Origin: Virgibacillus_P tibetensis
GTDB taxonomy: Bacteria; Bacillota; Bacilli; Bacillales; Amphibacillaceae
Assembly (NCBI RefSeq): GCF_036026595.1
Contig: NZ_JARZFX010000015.1
Location: forward strand, 1 to 64,000
Length of the DNA: 64,000 nucleotides
Direction: 5' to 3'
The position numbers and the translations under genes are program-made. Below the pieces are notes generated by a model. The model made no database searches. It was not told the origin of the DNA and worked only from the letters and a program-made list of their open reading frames with translations. This document shows positions 8,475 through 17,408 of the stretch, one piece after another. Position 1 is the stretch's first letter. Each line of letters begins with the position of its first letter.

Positions 8475-8822
8475 TTACATACTTTTTTGATTCTGTTTTT
8501 CCATCTTATGCAACGTGTGTTTCGATCCCCATTCATGCATAGCTTCTAAAATAGGTTCCAAGCTTCTGCCATATTCTGAAATGGAATACTCAACTTTTGG
8601 GGGAACCTGGGGATATACAACGCGCTCTATAATGTCTTCGTCTTCTAATTCGCGTAATTGCTTTGTCAGCATCCTCTGTGTAATGCCAGGCATACTCCGT
8701 TTCAGTTCGCTAAAACGTTTTGTGCCTTCCTGTAATAAATACAATAAAATTACAGGCTTCCATTTACCAACTAAAATCCCCAATGCATCCTCGACACGAC
8801 AATATTCTGGTACTTTCTCCAT
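8475..8822 (-). CDS. HxlR-family transcriptional regulator
   Basis: This 115-aa winged-helix regulator has the HxlR core VGKWKPVILLYLLQ, FSELKRSMPGITQRMLTKQLRELE and the wing VPPKVEYSISEYG. Cys8 near the N-terminus (PEYCRVEDAL) is in the position of the redox-sensing Cys of YodB-type regulators, so a thiol or quinone signal is plausible. The start at 8822 (MEKVPEY) is chosen because the GGAGGGG ribosome site lies inside the reading frame just upstream of it, so an earlier ATG at 8837 is not usable. It is divergent from the flavin oxidoreductase operon at 8994, which it very likely controls together with itself. Confidence 0.88.
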   Translation of the reverse strand: MEKVPEYCRVEDALGILVGKWKPVILLYLLQEGTKRFSELKRSMPGITQRMLTKQLRELEDEDIIERVVYPQVPPKVEYSISEYGRSLEPILEAMHEWGSKHTLHKMEKQNQKSM

Positions 8823-8850
8823 TTTTATCCCCTCCATAGTATCTTTTTAT

Positions 8851-8913
8851 ATACTATACCACTTAAAAGTGCGTACTTACTATATTGTTTCATATATTCT
8901 ATAATTGTATTAT
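8851..8913 (+). promoter_or_regulatory. Promoter and probable HxlR operator for the flavin oxidoreductase operon
   Basis: A promoter TTGTTT (8885-8890), 17-bp spacer, TATTAT (8908-8913) faces the 8994 gene. Directly upstream lie two inverted repeats, CACTTAAAAGTG (8860-8871) and AAGTGCGTACTT (8867-8878), then TACTATA. HxlR-type operators are of this inverted-repeat kind (AAGT...ACTT, TACT...AGTA). Bound protein would also cover the start region of the minus-strand regulator. Confidence 0.6.
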
Positions 8914-8993
8914 ACAGGTTTGTTATGCTGGCTGTTAAGTAAATCGACAATAAAGCAGCAATATATATTTTTAATTGAAAGGTTGAGAAATAG

Positions 8994-10052
8994 ATGGAAA
9001 AATATCGCATTGATCAAAGTAAAGGAATGGAATTCGGACTTTATACATTAGGAGACCATATCCCAAATCCCTTAACAGGGGAGAGGATTTCTACAGAGCA
9101 ACGTATCCATGAAATAATTGAATTAGCTAAGCTGGCCGAGCAGGCAGGGGTTGATTTTTTTAGTGTAGGTGAAAGTCATCAGGAGTATTTTACAACCCAG
9201 GCACACGCTGTTGTTTTATCAGCAATTGCCCAGGCGACAGAAAAAATCAAAATAGCAAGTTCCTCTACGATTATCAGTACATCGGATCCCGTACGTGTGT
9301 TTGAGAACTTTGCGACAATTGATTTGATTTCGAAGGGCCGTGCAGAAATTGTTGCTGGGCGCGCCTCAAGAGTAGGCCTCTTTGATTTATTAGGCTATGA
9401 TATTCGTGACTATGAAGAGTTATTTGAGGAAAAGTTTGATCTATTAATGCAGATTAGTGAAAAAGAGGAGGTTAACTGGAGCGGTCAATTCCGTGCTCCA
9501 TTAAAAGATGCAAAAGTTATTCCGCGTCCCCTAACTGGTTCGATGCCAATTTGGCGAGCAGTTGGTGGGTCACCTGCAAGTGCCCGAAAAGCGGGTAATG
9601 CTGGTGTGCCAATGTTCCTGGCTCATTTAGGTGGACCAGCTACTGTTTTTAAACGATCCATTGATGCTTATCGCGCTGCAGCAAAAAGCAGTGGCTTTGA
9701 TCCATCCGAACTGCCAATTTCAACTGCCGGGTTTTTCTATGCGGCTGATACTACACAGCAGGCGCAGCGTGAGACATATCCGTTTATTAATGAAGGGATG
9801 AAGCTGACGAACGGACAAGGCTTTCCCAAACAGCATTTTGCACAGGGAGCAGACCCGCATGATGTAATGAATATTGGCAGTCCACAACAAATAATTGAAA
9901 AAATTCTCTATCAGCATGAACTATTTGGCCATCAGCGTTTTATCGGGCAAATGGATTTTGGTGGGGTTCCATTTGATAAATTAATGAAAAACATTGAACT
10001 GATAGGAACAGAGATTTTACCAGCAATCAAGAAGTATACGAAAGGTAAGTAG
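8994..10052 (+). CDS. LLM-class flavin-dependent oxidoreductase (bacterial luciferase-like)
   Basis: This 352-aa member of the luciferase-like monooxygenase superfamily uses reduced FMN delivered by a partner reductase. Visible landmarks are MEFGLYTLGDH, LAEQAGVDFFSVGESHQEYF, SSSTIISTSDPVRVFENFATIDLISKGR (the family pattern after strand 3; positions about 93-121), and the C-terminal substrate/flavin segment GSPQQIIEKI. Length and fold match YwcH/MsnO-type enzymes. The flavin reductase gene starts 12 bases after its stop, so the two form a two-component system. The substrate is unknown; the HxlR regulator suggests reactive electrophiles or quinones. Confidence 0.88.
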   Translation: MEKYRIDQSKGMEFGLYTLGDHIPNPLTGERISTEQRIHEIIELAKLAEQAGVDFFSVGESHQEYFTTQAHAVVLSAIAQATEKIKIASSSTIISTSDPVRVFENFATIDLISKGRAEIVAGRASRVGLFDLLGYDIRDYEELFEEKFDLLMQISEKEEVNWSGQFRAPLKDAKVIPRPLTGSMPIWRAVGGSPASARKAGNAGVPMFLAHLGGPATVFKRSIDAYRAAAKSSGFDPSELPISTAGFFYAADTTQQAQRETYPFINEGMKLTNGQGFPKQHFAQGADPHDVMNIGSPQQIIEKILYQHELFGHQRFIGQMDFGGVPFDKLMKNIELIGTEILPAIKKYTKGK

Positions 10053-10064
10053 GGGGTAGAGACT

Positions 10065-10631
10065 ATGAAAATCGTCGGTATATCAGGTTCAAAAGTAGGT
10101 TCGAAAACAAGAACAGCTATGAACTATACAGTTAAATCCATCAATGAAAATTACCCGGAGGCTGACGTAACATTGATTGATTTGGCTGACTATGACGTTC
10201 AGTTTAGCGATGGTCGTAATTATTTGGATTATGAAGGTGATACAGGCTTTGTAACGAAAGCAGTTATGGAAGCTGATGCAATTATTATCGGTACACCGAT
10301 TTTCCAGGCATCTATACCAGCCACGTTAAAGAACATATTTGATTTACTTCCTGTAGACGCATTTCGCGATAAAGTGATTAGTATGCTTGTTACAGCAGGT
10401 TCGCAAAAGCATTATTTAATTGCAGAACAGCAATTAAAACCAATTTTATCGTATATGAAAGCCCAAATTGTTCAAACGTTTGTTTTTATTGAAGAAAAGG
10501 ATTTGCATCGAAAAGAAATTTCAAATGATGACGTCTTATTTCGTATCGACCGTTTGATTGAAAATACAATAGTGCTAACGAAAACATTTAAGGAAATTCG
10601 TGAATCAAAAGAAGCAGAATATGGTTTTTGA
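10065..10631 (+). CDS. NADPH-dependent FMN reductase
   Basis: This 188-aa flavodoxin-like protein starts with MKIVGISGSKVGSKTRTA, the FMN phosphate loop, and has ADAIIIGTPIFQASIPATLKN (about 90-110), the PxxNxSxPAxLKN-type flavin motif of the family. It should reduce FMN with NADPH for the luciferase-like enzyme encoded directly upstream. Cytoplasmic, normal length. GTAGGGGGTAG precedes the ATG. Two hairpin terminators follow. A quinone or azo reductase role on its own is the alternative. Confidence 0.9.
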   Translation: MKIVGISGSKVGSKTRTAMNYTVKSINENYPEADVTLIDLADYDVQFSDGRNYLDYEGDTGFVTKAVMEADAIIIGTPIFQASIPATLKNIFDLLPVDAFRDKVISMLVTAGSQKHYLIAEQQLKPILSYMKAQIVQTFVFIEEKDLHRKEISNDDVLFRIDRLIENTIVLTKTFKEIRESKEAEYGF

Positions 10632-10634
10632 AAT

Positions 10635-10671
10635 GGAAGACACCTTTGAGCAGCAGTTAAAGGTGTCTTCC
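10635..10671 (+). terminator. First terminator after the flavin reductase operon
   Basis: A 13-bp perfect stem GGAAGACACCTTT / AAAGGTGTCTTCC is followed by ATTTCTTCT, a weak T-tract. Confidence 0.7.
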
Positions 10672-10686
10672 ATTTCTTCTCCGACT

Positions 10687-10724
10687 AAAAAGCTCTGATG
10701 CATATTGCACATCAGAGCTTTTTT
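10687..10724 (+). terminator. Second, strong terminator after the flavin reductase operon
   Basis: The stem AAAAAGCTCTGATG / CATCAGAGCTTTTTT has a 9-base loop and A- and T-tracts on either side, so it can work in both directions. It isolates the downstream helD. Confidence 0.85.
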
Positions 10725-10905
10725 ATAGAATGGGTTAATTTTAATAAAAAGTGCTAGCATAGGTTGCCGAGATCAGCAAAAAATGGTATGCTGAATAAGT
10801 CACTGTAAAATTATGAAAACGTATAAATGTATCCAATAATATTATACCATCTAAAATTATGGAAGTCAATAAAAAAAGAGTAATTTTGAGAATGGAGTCG
10901 ATTTA

Positions 10906-13215
10906 ATGAGTCACGATACAGACAATCGCGCTACCGAACAGAATCGGGTGGATCTTGTAATTCACGAAATTAATAAAAAAGAGGAGAAGATATATTCTAA
11001 ATCTGCTGGCTTAAAAGACAGCGTGATTGAGCTGCGGAAAAGCTTCTGGGAAGATGTTACTGTCAATCTGGATGAGCCTGATGACGTGATTGAAACACAG
11101 GCGAGTATTAAGCAGCAAGCAGAGTTGTTATCGGAAAGAGAAAGATTTCACGGGAAACTTGGCGAAGAATTAAAAACGTTAAAACGGCTCAAGGACTCTC
11201 CTTATTTTGGAAGGATTGATTTTATAGAAGACCCAGGAGAGGAAGAGGATCATATTTATATTGGTATTTCATCATTGATGGATAATGACGATGAAAATTT
11301 TCTGGTTTATGATTGGCGCGCTCCCATATCTAGCCTTTATTATGATTACTCACCTGGAAGGGCTGCATTTGAAACAATCGAAGGATCTGTAACAGGCGAA
11401 ATTTCACTGAAGAGGCAATTTATTATAAGACAAGGTGTAATTAAAGGGATGTTCGATACAGGGGTTACGATAGGCGATCACCTTCTGCAGCAGGTACTTG
11501 GGAATAACGCAAGTACCACAATGAAGAGTATTGTAGCTACCATTCAAAAGGAACAAAATAAAATTATTAGAAATGAACGAAGTGACCTTTTAGTTGTCCA
11601 AGGCGCAGCGGGAAGTGGGAAGACATCTGCAGCCTTACAGCGTATTGCCTATTTAATGTACCGTTACCGGGAAGAATTGAATGCAGCCAATGTAGTTCTT
11701 TTTTCACCAAATCCATTGTTTACGAGTTATATTTCCAATGTACTTCCGGAATTAGGGGAAGCAAATGTGAGACAAACGACATTTTTGAATTTTTTGGAAA
11801 GAGGAATTGGCGATAAGCTTGCAATTGAGTCACCATTTCACCAAATGGAATATGTATTAACTGAAGGTAATAATGCGGAATACGAAACCCGTATGAAGAG
11901 TATTGACTATAAATCAAGCTTGAAATTTAAAGAGCTTATCGATGAATATATTTCTTATTTACATGGACAGGGGATTCGATTTAAAAATATTACTTTTCGC
12001 AAGCAAATACTTATCTCCAAAGAGAAAATAAAAGATTATTTTTATGGATTAGATGAAAGTATAGCGATACCGAATAAAATGGAACTCGTCTCAATGTGGT
12101 TGCTTAAGGAATTGCGTCACTACCAAAGGGATGAAGTAGATAAAGATTGGGTGATGGAGCAAGTTGAATTAATGGATAAAGAGGATTTTCTAAAAGCCTA
12201 TTATAAATCCCAGGATATAGACGATGAAAATGACGTTGTTGTCGAGGAAGAGATTCTGCGCAAAGTGGTGGTGAATCGGTATTTCTCATCCATTAAGAAG
12301 CGTGTGAAACAACTTCAATTTGTTCATGTACTAGCAACATATCAAAAACTTTTTACGGAATGGGATCCCCAGGAAAGTCCTGAGGATTGGGAGAGTATTA
12401 GCACATTAACGGCTTCTGATCTATCCCAATGGTCTTTAACGTGGGAGGATGCAACACCTTATCTGTATTTCAAAGATAGATTGCTGGGAAATCACGCTGA
12501 CCGGTCTGTTCGTCATTTGCTGATCGATGAAGCGCAGGACTACTCAGCATTTCAATATGCCTATATAAAACATATATTCCCGTATACGAGATTGACGCTG
12601 CTCGGTGATATTAACCAGGCGATATACACGTATGCTACAAAAGAAAACCCTCTCGTCCCAGCTGGAGATCAATTAAAACACGAAAGAATTACCCTGACAA
12701 AAAGCTATCGTTCCACAAAACAGATCGTTGAGTTCACTAAATACTTTGCACCTGGTGAAGAGCTGATTGAGCCTTTTAATCGGGAAGGAAGTAAACCACG
12801 ACTTTTAAAACTAAATAAAAAGGAAGATTTAGTTGAAGTACTGAAGGCTAATGTGGAAAATCTTCAGAGCATAGGGTATGAAACAATTGCGATCGTATGT
12901 AAGACTTTAAAAGAAAGTGAAATTATTTTTAATCTGTTGCAGGGTAAGGTTTCGGTGAAAAAGGTTAACGAGGAAACATACACTTTTGAAAAGGGATTGT
13001 TGGTGCTTCCTGTTTATTTGGCTAAGGGGATTGAATTTGATGCAGTTATTATTCCCGACGCATCGAAGGAACAGTATGATTTGCAGTCAGACCGCACGCT
13101 ATTTTATACAGCATGTACAAGAGCAATGCATGAGCTTGTCATGATAACCGAGAGCGAGCCTTGTAGCTTTATCGAAGATTGTCCAAAGGAAACATATGAA
13201 GGAAGTCTTGTATAG
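10906..13215 (+). CDS. helD: RNA polymerase recycling motor ATPase HelD
   Basis: This 769-aa UvrD/Rep-like ATPase is of the HelD type and releases stalled or idle RNA polymerase. The N-terminal long coiled-coil arm (residues 1-95) and the FLVYDWRAPISSLYYDY segment (132-148) are HelD signatures. Walker A is GAAGSGKT at 233-240, Walker B LLIDEAQDYS, motif III LTLLGDINQAIY, and the C-terminal helicase motifs are LTKSYRST, KGIEFDAVIIPDA and LFYTACTRAMHELVM. Length matches B. subtilis HelD (774 aa). It is a single gene, and a bidirectional terminator separates it from convergent prfC. Confidence 0.95.
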   Translation: MSHDTDNRATEQNRVDLVIHEINKKEEKIYSKSAGLKDSVIELRKSFWEDVTVNLDEPDDVIETQASIKQQAELLSERERFHGKLGEELKTLKRLKDSPYFGRIDFIEDPGEEEDHIYIGISSLMDNDDENFLVYDWRAPISSLYYDYSPGRAAFETIEGSVTGEISLKRQFIIRQGVIKGMFDTGVTIGDHLLQQVLGNNASTTMKSIVATIQKEQNKIIRNERSDLLVVQGAAGSGKTSAALQRIAYLMYRYREELNAANVVLFSPNPLFTSYISNVLPELGEANVRQTTFLNFLERGIGDKLAIESPFHQMEYVLTEGNNAEYETRMKSIDYKSSLKFKELIDEYISYLHGQGIRFKNITFRKQILISKEKIKDYFYGLDESIAIPNKMELVSMWLLKELRHYQRDEVDKDWVMEQVELMDKEDFLKAYYKSQDIDDENDVVVEEEILRKVVVNRYFSSIKKRVKQLQFVHVLATYQKLFTEWDPQESPEDWESISTLTASDLSQWSLTWEDATPYLYFKDRLLGNHADRSVRHLLIDEAQDYSAFQYAYIKHIFPYTRLTLLGDINQAIYTYATKENPLVPAGDQLKHERITLTKSYRSTKQIVEFTKYFAPGEELIEPFNREGSKPRLLKLNKKEDLVEVLKANVENLQSIGYETIAIVCKTLKESEIIFNLLQGKVSVKKVNEETYTFEKGLLVLPVYLAKGIEFDAVIIPDASKEQYDLQSDRTLFYTACTRAMHELVMITESEPCSFIEDCPKETYEGSLV

Positions 13216-13225
13216 AAAATCAAAA

Positions 13226-13263
13226 AAAAGCCTATTGCGGTTAATTGACCACAATAGGCTTAC
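13226..13263. terminator. Bidirectional terminator between helD and prfC
   Basis: The arms AAGCCTATTG and CAATAGGCTT with an inner GGT/ACC pair have an A-tract on one side that reads TTTTTTTT for the minus-strand prfC transcript. The plus-strand T-tract (TTACTTTCT) is weaker. Confidence 0.85.
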
Positions 13264-13270
13264 TTTCTAA

Positions 13271-14857
13271 TTAATATGTCTGTTCATATTTATTTACTTC
13301 ATATAAATCAATTAACTCGACTTTAGGATTATTGTCCTTGAACCACTGGAGGGAAAATTCATTTTTAAATAAAACAATAGGATTTCCTTCTCGGTCCCGG
13401 ACAAGTAAATTCCGTTCATCATAAAGAGATTCATCCAGCTGCTCTTCCTTGAGCCAACGGGGGATCCTTTCGCCAACGGACTCCAGCATGACGTCCGTAT
13501 TGTATTCATTCTTCATTCGATGCTGGAATACTTCATATTGCAGCTCACCCACGGCCCCTATAATATTGGAGTCGCTGCGATGCCCTTTAAATAATTGAAT
13601 GGCACCTTCTTGTACCAGCTGCTCAAGGCCTTTTCTGAACTGTTTTGATTTCATGACATTTTTTGCAGTTACTTTTTTATAGAGCTCAGGTGGGAATTGT
13701 GGCAGTTCATCATATTCAAATTGTGATTTGCCTGCTATCAATGTGTCTCCAATCCGATAAATATTCGGATCATAAATACCTATAATATCTCCTGCGTAGG
13801 CTTCTTCTACGGTATCCCTGGATGAAGCAACAAACTGCTGTGTCTGTGACAATTTAATTGGTTTATTTGATCTTGCCAATTTTACAGTCATGCCTCGTTC
13901 GAACTTACCAGAGCATACTCGAAGAAACGCTACACGATCGCGGTGTGCTGGATTCATATTAGCTTGTATCTTAAAAATAAAACCGGAAAAATCCGGGTTA
14001 TCAGGCTGAATGATGCCCTCTGTCGATTTCCTTGGTGCTGGTGATGGCGCCATGGTAATAAATGTATCGAAAAAGGTTTGTAATCCGAACGGTGCAAGAG
14101 CACTACCGAAGAAGACAGGCGTTTGTTCACCTGACATAACAGATTTCATAGAGAATTCATCGCCCGCTTCATCTAGCAAAGAGAGCTCATCCTCCGTTGC
14201 TTTGTAGGTTGCCTGTGATACTAATTCTTCGTGCTCAGCGTTATCTAATTCATCGTAAGGAATAGTCGTTTCTTCCTCATTTCCGTTGTACTTGATAAAT
14301 TGTTTTCCTTGGCGGTCAAATACACCTAGAAAACGTTTGCCCATCCCCACCGGCCAGTTCATTGGGTATGTCTCAATATCAAGAACTTCCTCTATTTCCT
14401 CCAAGAGTTCGAGTGGCTCTCTTCCTTCACGGTCCAGCTTATTAATAAACGTAAAAATAGGAATACCGCGCATACGGCAAACCTTGAATAACTTCTTGGT
14501 TTGAGCTTCTATCCCTTTTGTAGCATCGATAATCATGACAACACTGTCCACTGCAGTTAACGTCCGGTACGTATCTTCACTGAAATCTTCGTGTCCGGGG
14601 GTATCCAGTATATTCACCTGGAAATCCTTATAGGGAAAGTTCATTACACTTGATGTGACTGAGATGCCACGTTGTTTTTCTATTTCCATCCAGTCAGAGG
14701 TAGCGAACTTGCCGGATTTCTTTCCCTTTACTGTACCTGCGGAACGAATCAATTTTCCGAACAGCAATAAACTTTCTGTTAATGTTGTTTTCCCTGCATC
14801 AGGGTGAGATATAATTGCAAACGTTTTTCGTTTAGTTACTTCATCATGTAGACTCAT
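13271..14857 (-). CDS. prfC: Peptide chain release factor 3 (RF3)
   Basis: This 528-aa translational GTPase recycles RF1/RF2 from terminating ribosomes. G1 SHPDAGKTTLTE, switch I/G2 EKQRGISVTS, G3 DTPGHEDFSEDTYR, G4 NKLDREG and the RF3 C-terminal domain (GAVGELQYEVFQHRMKNEY) are all present. The start is set at 14857 (MSLHDEV) because the ribosome site GGAAGGGA lies between this ATG and an in-frame ATG at 14872. It has no neighbours in an operon and a strong terminator. RF3 is not universal in Bacillaceae, so its presence is a mild lineage marker. Confidence 0.95.
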   Translation of the reverse strand: MSLHDEVTKRKTFAIISHPDAGKTTLTESLLLFGKLIRSAGTVKGKKSGKFATSDWMEIEKQRGISVTSSVMNFPYKDFQVNILDTPGHEDFSEDTYRTLTAVDSVVMIIDATKGIEAQTKKLFKVCRMRGIPIFTFINKLDREGREPLELLEEIEEVLDIETYPMNWPVGMGKRFLGVFDRQGKQFIKYNGNEEETTIPYDELDNAEHEELVSQATYKATEDELSLLDEAGDEFSMKSVMSGEQTPVFFGSALAPFGLQTFFDTFITMAPSPAPRKSTEGIIQPDNPDFSGFIFKIQANMNPAHRDRVAFLRVCSGKFERGMTVKLARSNKPIKLSQTQQFVASSRDTVEEAYAGDIIGIYDPNIYRIGDTLIAGKSQFEYDELPQFPPELYKKVTAKNVMKSKQFRKGLEQLVQEGAIQLFKGHRSDSNIIGAVGELQYEVFQHRMKNEYNTDVMLESVGERIPRWLKEEQLDESLYDERNLLVRDREGNPIVLFKNEFSLQWFKDNNPKVELIDLYEVNKYEQTY

Positions 14858-14872
14858 AAAAATCCCTTCCAT

Positions 14873-15570
14873 TCATTCATTTATTTAGTATGTGCCCAAA
14901 GTCATTAAGCTAATAACGGGGATTTTTGATTTACATCGGTTTAATGCTCCTTAAAAACTAATTATTTATTGATAATACCATCAAAAGATATCATGTGTAC
15001 AGGTTTCCAGTCAATAAACCAATGTGGATATAGTTCTAAAATTAGGGGCTCATTTCTCATGCTGTCCCTGCCTTCATTCAGCGTTCGCTCCGCTTTTTCC
15101 TGTGTTCGGCTTGGTTAATCCCGCGTTCGGACCACTTTATCCAGCGCTTGTTCAGCTTAATCCCGCGTTCACCCCGATTTATTCAGCGATCAACCCTCTG
15201 GACGAAGTGTATCTTCCGTAGTGGTAGCTAACGATCTATTCCAGAGTTACGCCGTCTTTTATATATTTTGTGTAAAAAAATTTCGGTGGAATGATTGTAA
15301 CTGCAATTATGCTTTTATACCGAGTAATCACAGGTACAGTCCCAATCTCTTAGAAAACAGACTTATTTCCACCAAGGTTGACAAGGGAATAATCAGAGAT
15401 TTTGTAAGTTTACCCAGCTAACTGTTTGAACTTATTTTACTGGTGCGTAAGTTAAGTAATAACTAATCTTAGTTTCTTCTATAGTAAGTCGTTTAATTTA
15501 AATGCAAGAATAATAGTGGTAAACTTCATATTAAATGCATGTTGCAACGGAATCAGTGGGAGGACACTTC
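14873..15570. other. Long gene-free region containing an R2 repeat
   Basis: No gene supported. 14873-15070 is AT-rich and holds the prfC promoter. 15073-15362 is repeat R2 copy a. 15363-15570 leads into the MFS gene. Short open frames at 15024 and 15221 only reflect the 21-bp periodicity of the repeat. Confidence 0.6.
15073..15362 (+). repeat. Dispersed repeat R2, copy a (six 21-bp units plus tail)
   Basis: Six units of exactly 21 bp run from 15073 to 15198; units 1 and 3 read TTCATTCAGCGTTCGCTCCG(C) and TTAATCCCGCGTTCGGACCA(C). A tail follows with GACGAAGTGTATCTTCCG, TTCCAGAGTTACGCCGTCTT and, at its end, TTAGAAAACAGAC. The same tail modules end copies b and c. The left inverted module is not visible here, so this copy is incomplete. 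Confidence 0.8.
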
Positions 15571-16839
15571 ATGATGAAAAATTTTTTCCAGAAGTTTTAT
15601 TATGGCTGGTTCATTGTCATTATTGCCGGGTTGGGCGTATTCTTTTCGGGCCCCGGTCAAACATATTCGAATTCACAATTCATTGATGAGTACATACGGG
15701 AATTCGGCTGGTCGCGATCTCAGGTGTCAGGACTATATTCAGCAGCCACCTTGGTTGCCGGCGTAATCATGATTTTTGTTGGAAGGTTTATTGATCGATT
15801 TGGCCAGCGAACCATGATGGTAACTGTGGGATCGGTTTTCGGTATTGCTTGTTTATTCAACAGTATTGTTTCTAGTATGTGGATGCTTGCGGTAGGATTT
15901 TTTCTCGTGCGCTTACTGGGACAAGGGAGTATGTCGCTCATTCCGAATACATTGGTCGCGCAGTGGTTTATTAAGAAAAGAGGAATAGCATTTAGTATTA
16001 TGACACTAGGAAGTTTTGCAAGTGCTATGTCGTTTCCGATTATTAATACATGGTTAATTAGCACCTGGGATTGGCAATTTGCCTGGAGGTTCTGGGGAAT
16101 TCTATTACTGTTTGTGTTTGTACCAATTGCTTTATTTGGAGTAAGGAACAAACCTGAAGATATAGGACTGGAACCAGATGGGCTTTCCGTAAGTAAGGGA
16201 AGAAATGTCACACCGGTTATTGGGGGTGCAATTAACGAGCCCGAACAAAATTGGACGCTCAGTGAGGCAATGAAGACGCGGGCATTCTGGGCCATTCTAG
16301 TTTGTGTTGGGATTCCGGCAATGGTAAATACAGGAATCACTTTCCATATTATTTCTATTTTCGGAACGAACGAATTAGCACCGGGAATTGCTGCAATGGT
16401 ATTAAGTTTAATGGCGGTGGTTGGAATTCCAATGTCTTTTGTTTCTGGTTATATCACACAAAAGATAAGAACCAACTATTTACTTGTCGTGATTTTTATA
16501 ATTGAAATTGTATTATTACTGCTGTTATTAATAGTTAATAATTTAGCTGTTGCTATTTTATTCGGCACCCTTTGGGGGGTTGCCAACGGATTTGAGAGGA
16601 TAGGATTGAATGTTATTTGGCCGAATTACTTTGGGCGAAGATATATTGGAAGTATAAATGGAGTAGGTGTGACAATGGGCGTGGTGGGGTCAGCGTTTGG
16701 TCCTCTTCCTTTTGGAATTGGGTTTGATATCTTCCATAGCTACACGCCAGTATTGCTTGCCACCCTGATTTTTCCGATTATCGGGGTGTTCTGTTCCTTA
16801 ATTGCCAGAAAGCCTGATAAAGCTCAACTAGCTCATTAA
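15571..16839 (+). CDS. MFS transporter (monocarboxylate/oxalate-formate antiporter-like)
   Basis: This 422-aa protein has about 12 membrane segments. The N-terminus FYYGWFIVIIAGLGVFF, EFGWSRSQVSGLYSAATLVAG and GRFIDRFGQRTMM (the MFS loop 2-3 motif) are typical of the OFA/monocarboxylate porter branch. The central hydrophilic loop (about 195-230) separates two six-helix halves. It resides in the inner membrane. The substrate is probably a small organic anion; the sequence alone does not tell. The start at 15571 is preferred because GGGAGG lies 8-13 bases before it; the ATG at 15535 has no ribosome site. Monocistronic with its own terminator. Confidence 0.8.
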   Translation: MMKNFFQKFYYGWFIVIIAGLGVFFSGPGQTYSNSQFIDEYIREFGWSRSQVSGLYSAATLVAGVIMIFVGRFIDRFGQRTMMVTVGSVFGIACLFNSIVSSMWMLAVGFFLVRLLGQGSMSLIPNTLVAQWFIKKRGIAFSIMTLGSFASAMSFPIINTWLISTWDWQFAWRFWGILLLFVFVPIALFGVRNKPEDIGLEPDGLSVSKGRNVTPVIGGAINEPEQNWTLSEAMKTRAFWAILVCVGIPAMVNTGITFHIISIFGTNELAPGIAAMVLSLMAVVGIPMSFVSGYITQKIRTNYLLVVIFIIEIVLLLLLLIVNNLAVAILFGTLWGVANGFERIGLNVIWPNYFGRRYIGSINGVGVTMGVVGSAFGPLPFGIGFDIFHSYTPVLLATLIFPIIGVFCSLIARKPDKAQLAH

Positions 16840-16857
16840 GGCAGAATTGATTAGAAA

Positions 16858-16898
16858 AAGCCCCTCCGTGTAATCCGATAAGGACACATGAAGGGGGT
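16858..16898. terminator. Terminator between the MFS gene and the small HTH gene
   Basis: Arms AAGCCCCTCCGTGT and ACACATGAAGGGGGTT pair with one small internal loop. A-rich on the left and TTCTATTAATT on the right, so it can serve the two convergent genes. Confidence 0.7.
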
Positions 16899-16909
16899 TC
16901 TATTAATTA

Positions 16910-17092
16910 TTATATTCTCTCACCATTTTTAAGTCGTTCTATAAATTCATTTAGATCCTCTTTTTTAACTCTCCAGTGTCTACCAATTTTAAAACCGGGT
17001 ATTTTATTTTCCTGCACCAATTTATATGTAGTCACTTCACTTAACTGCAAATACTCTGCAACCTGCGAAACGGTCATTATTTCGTTCGTCAT
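16910..17092 (-). CDS. Excisionase-type helix-turn-helix protein
   Basis: This 60-aa protein of the HTH_17 (excisionase/MerR-like) family has TVSQVAEYLQLSEVTTYKLVQ as the HTH, IPGFKIGRHWRVKKEDLNEFI as wing and C-terminal helix. Such proteins bind DNA as small architectural or regulatory factors, sometimes as phage excisionases; no integrase or phage gene is near, so a free-standing role is likely. The start at 17092 is chosen because GGAGG lies 7 bases before it; the ATG two codons earlier is too close to the GGAGG. Confidence 0.85.
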   Translation of the reverse strand: MTNEIMTVSQVAEYLQLSEVTTYKLVQENKIPGFKIGRHWRVKKEDLNEFIERLKNGERI

Positions 17093-17408
17093 AAACATGC
17101 CTCCAAACTGTATGCATTATTTATCATACCATAAATAACGCCTGTTTTTCTAAAATATAGAATTAATTATAAATGAATGCACTCCATTATAAATGGTTTT
17201 ACCCAAAGTCATTTAATTGTACATTTTGTGAAGTTGGGTATCTAGTTGACGTTAAACAAAGATAATTGTAGAAAAACATCAATGATCGCGTTTACATGGG
17301 GTTTTGAATTCATGAAATAATATGGTATGATTCGTCTTGTTGAAAACGGGACCAGCTTTTGTGAGAGTCAAAAGCTATTATACTATAAAACTTCAAAGAG
17401 GTGCTAAA

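Noticed and set aside
15024..15221. 66-codon ORF over R2a
   Set aside because: Same reason: periodic repeat, no ribosome site, high Pro/Phe bias imposed by the 21-bp unit.
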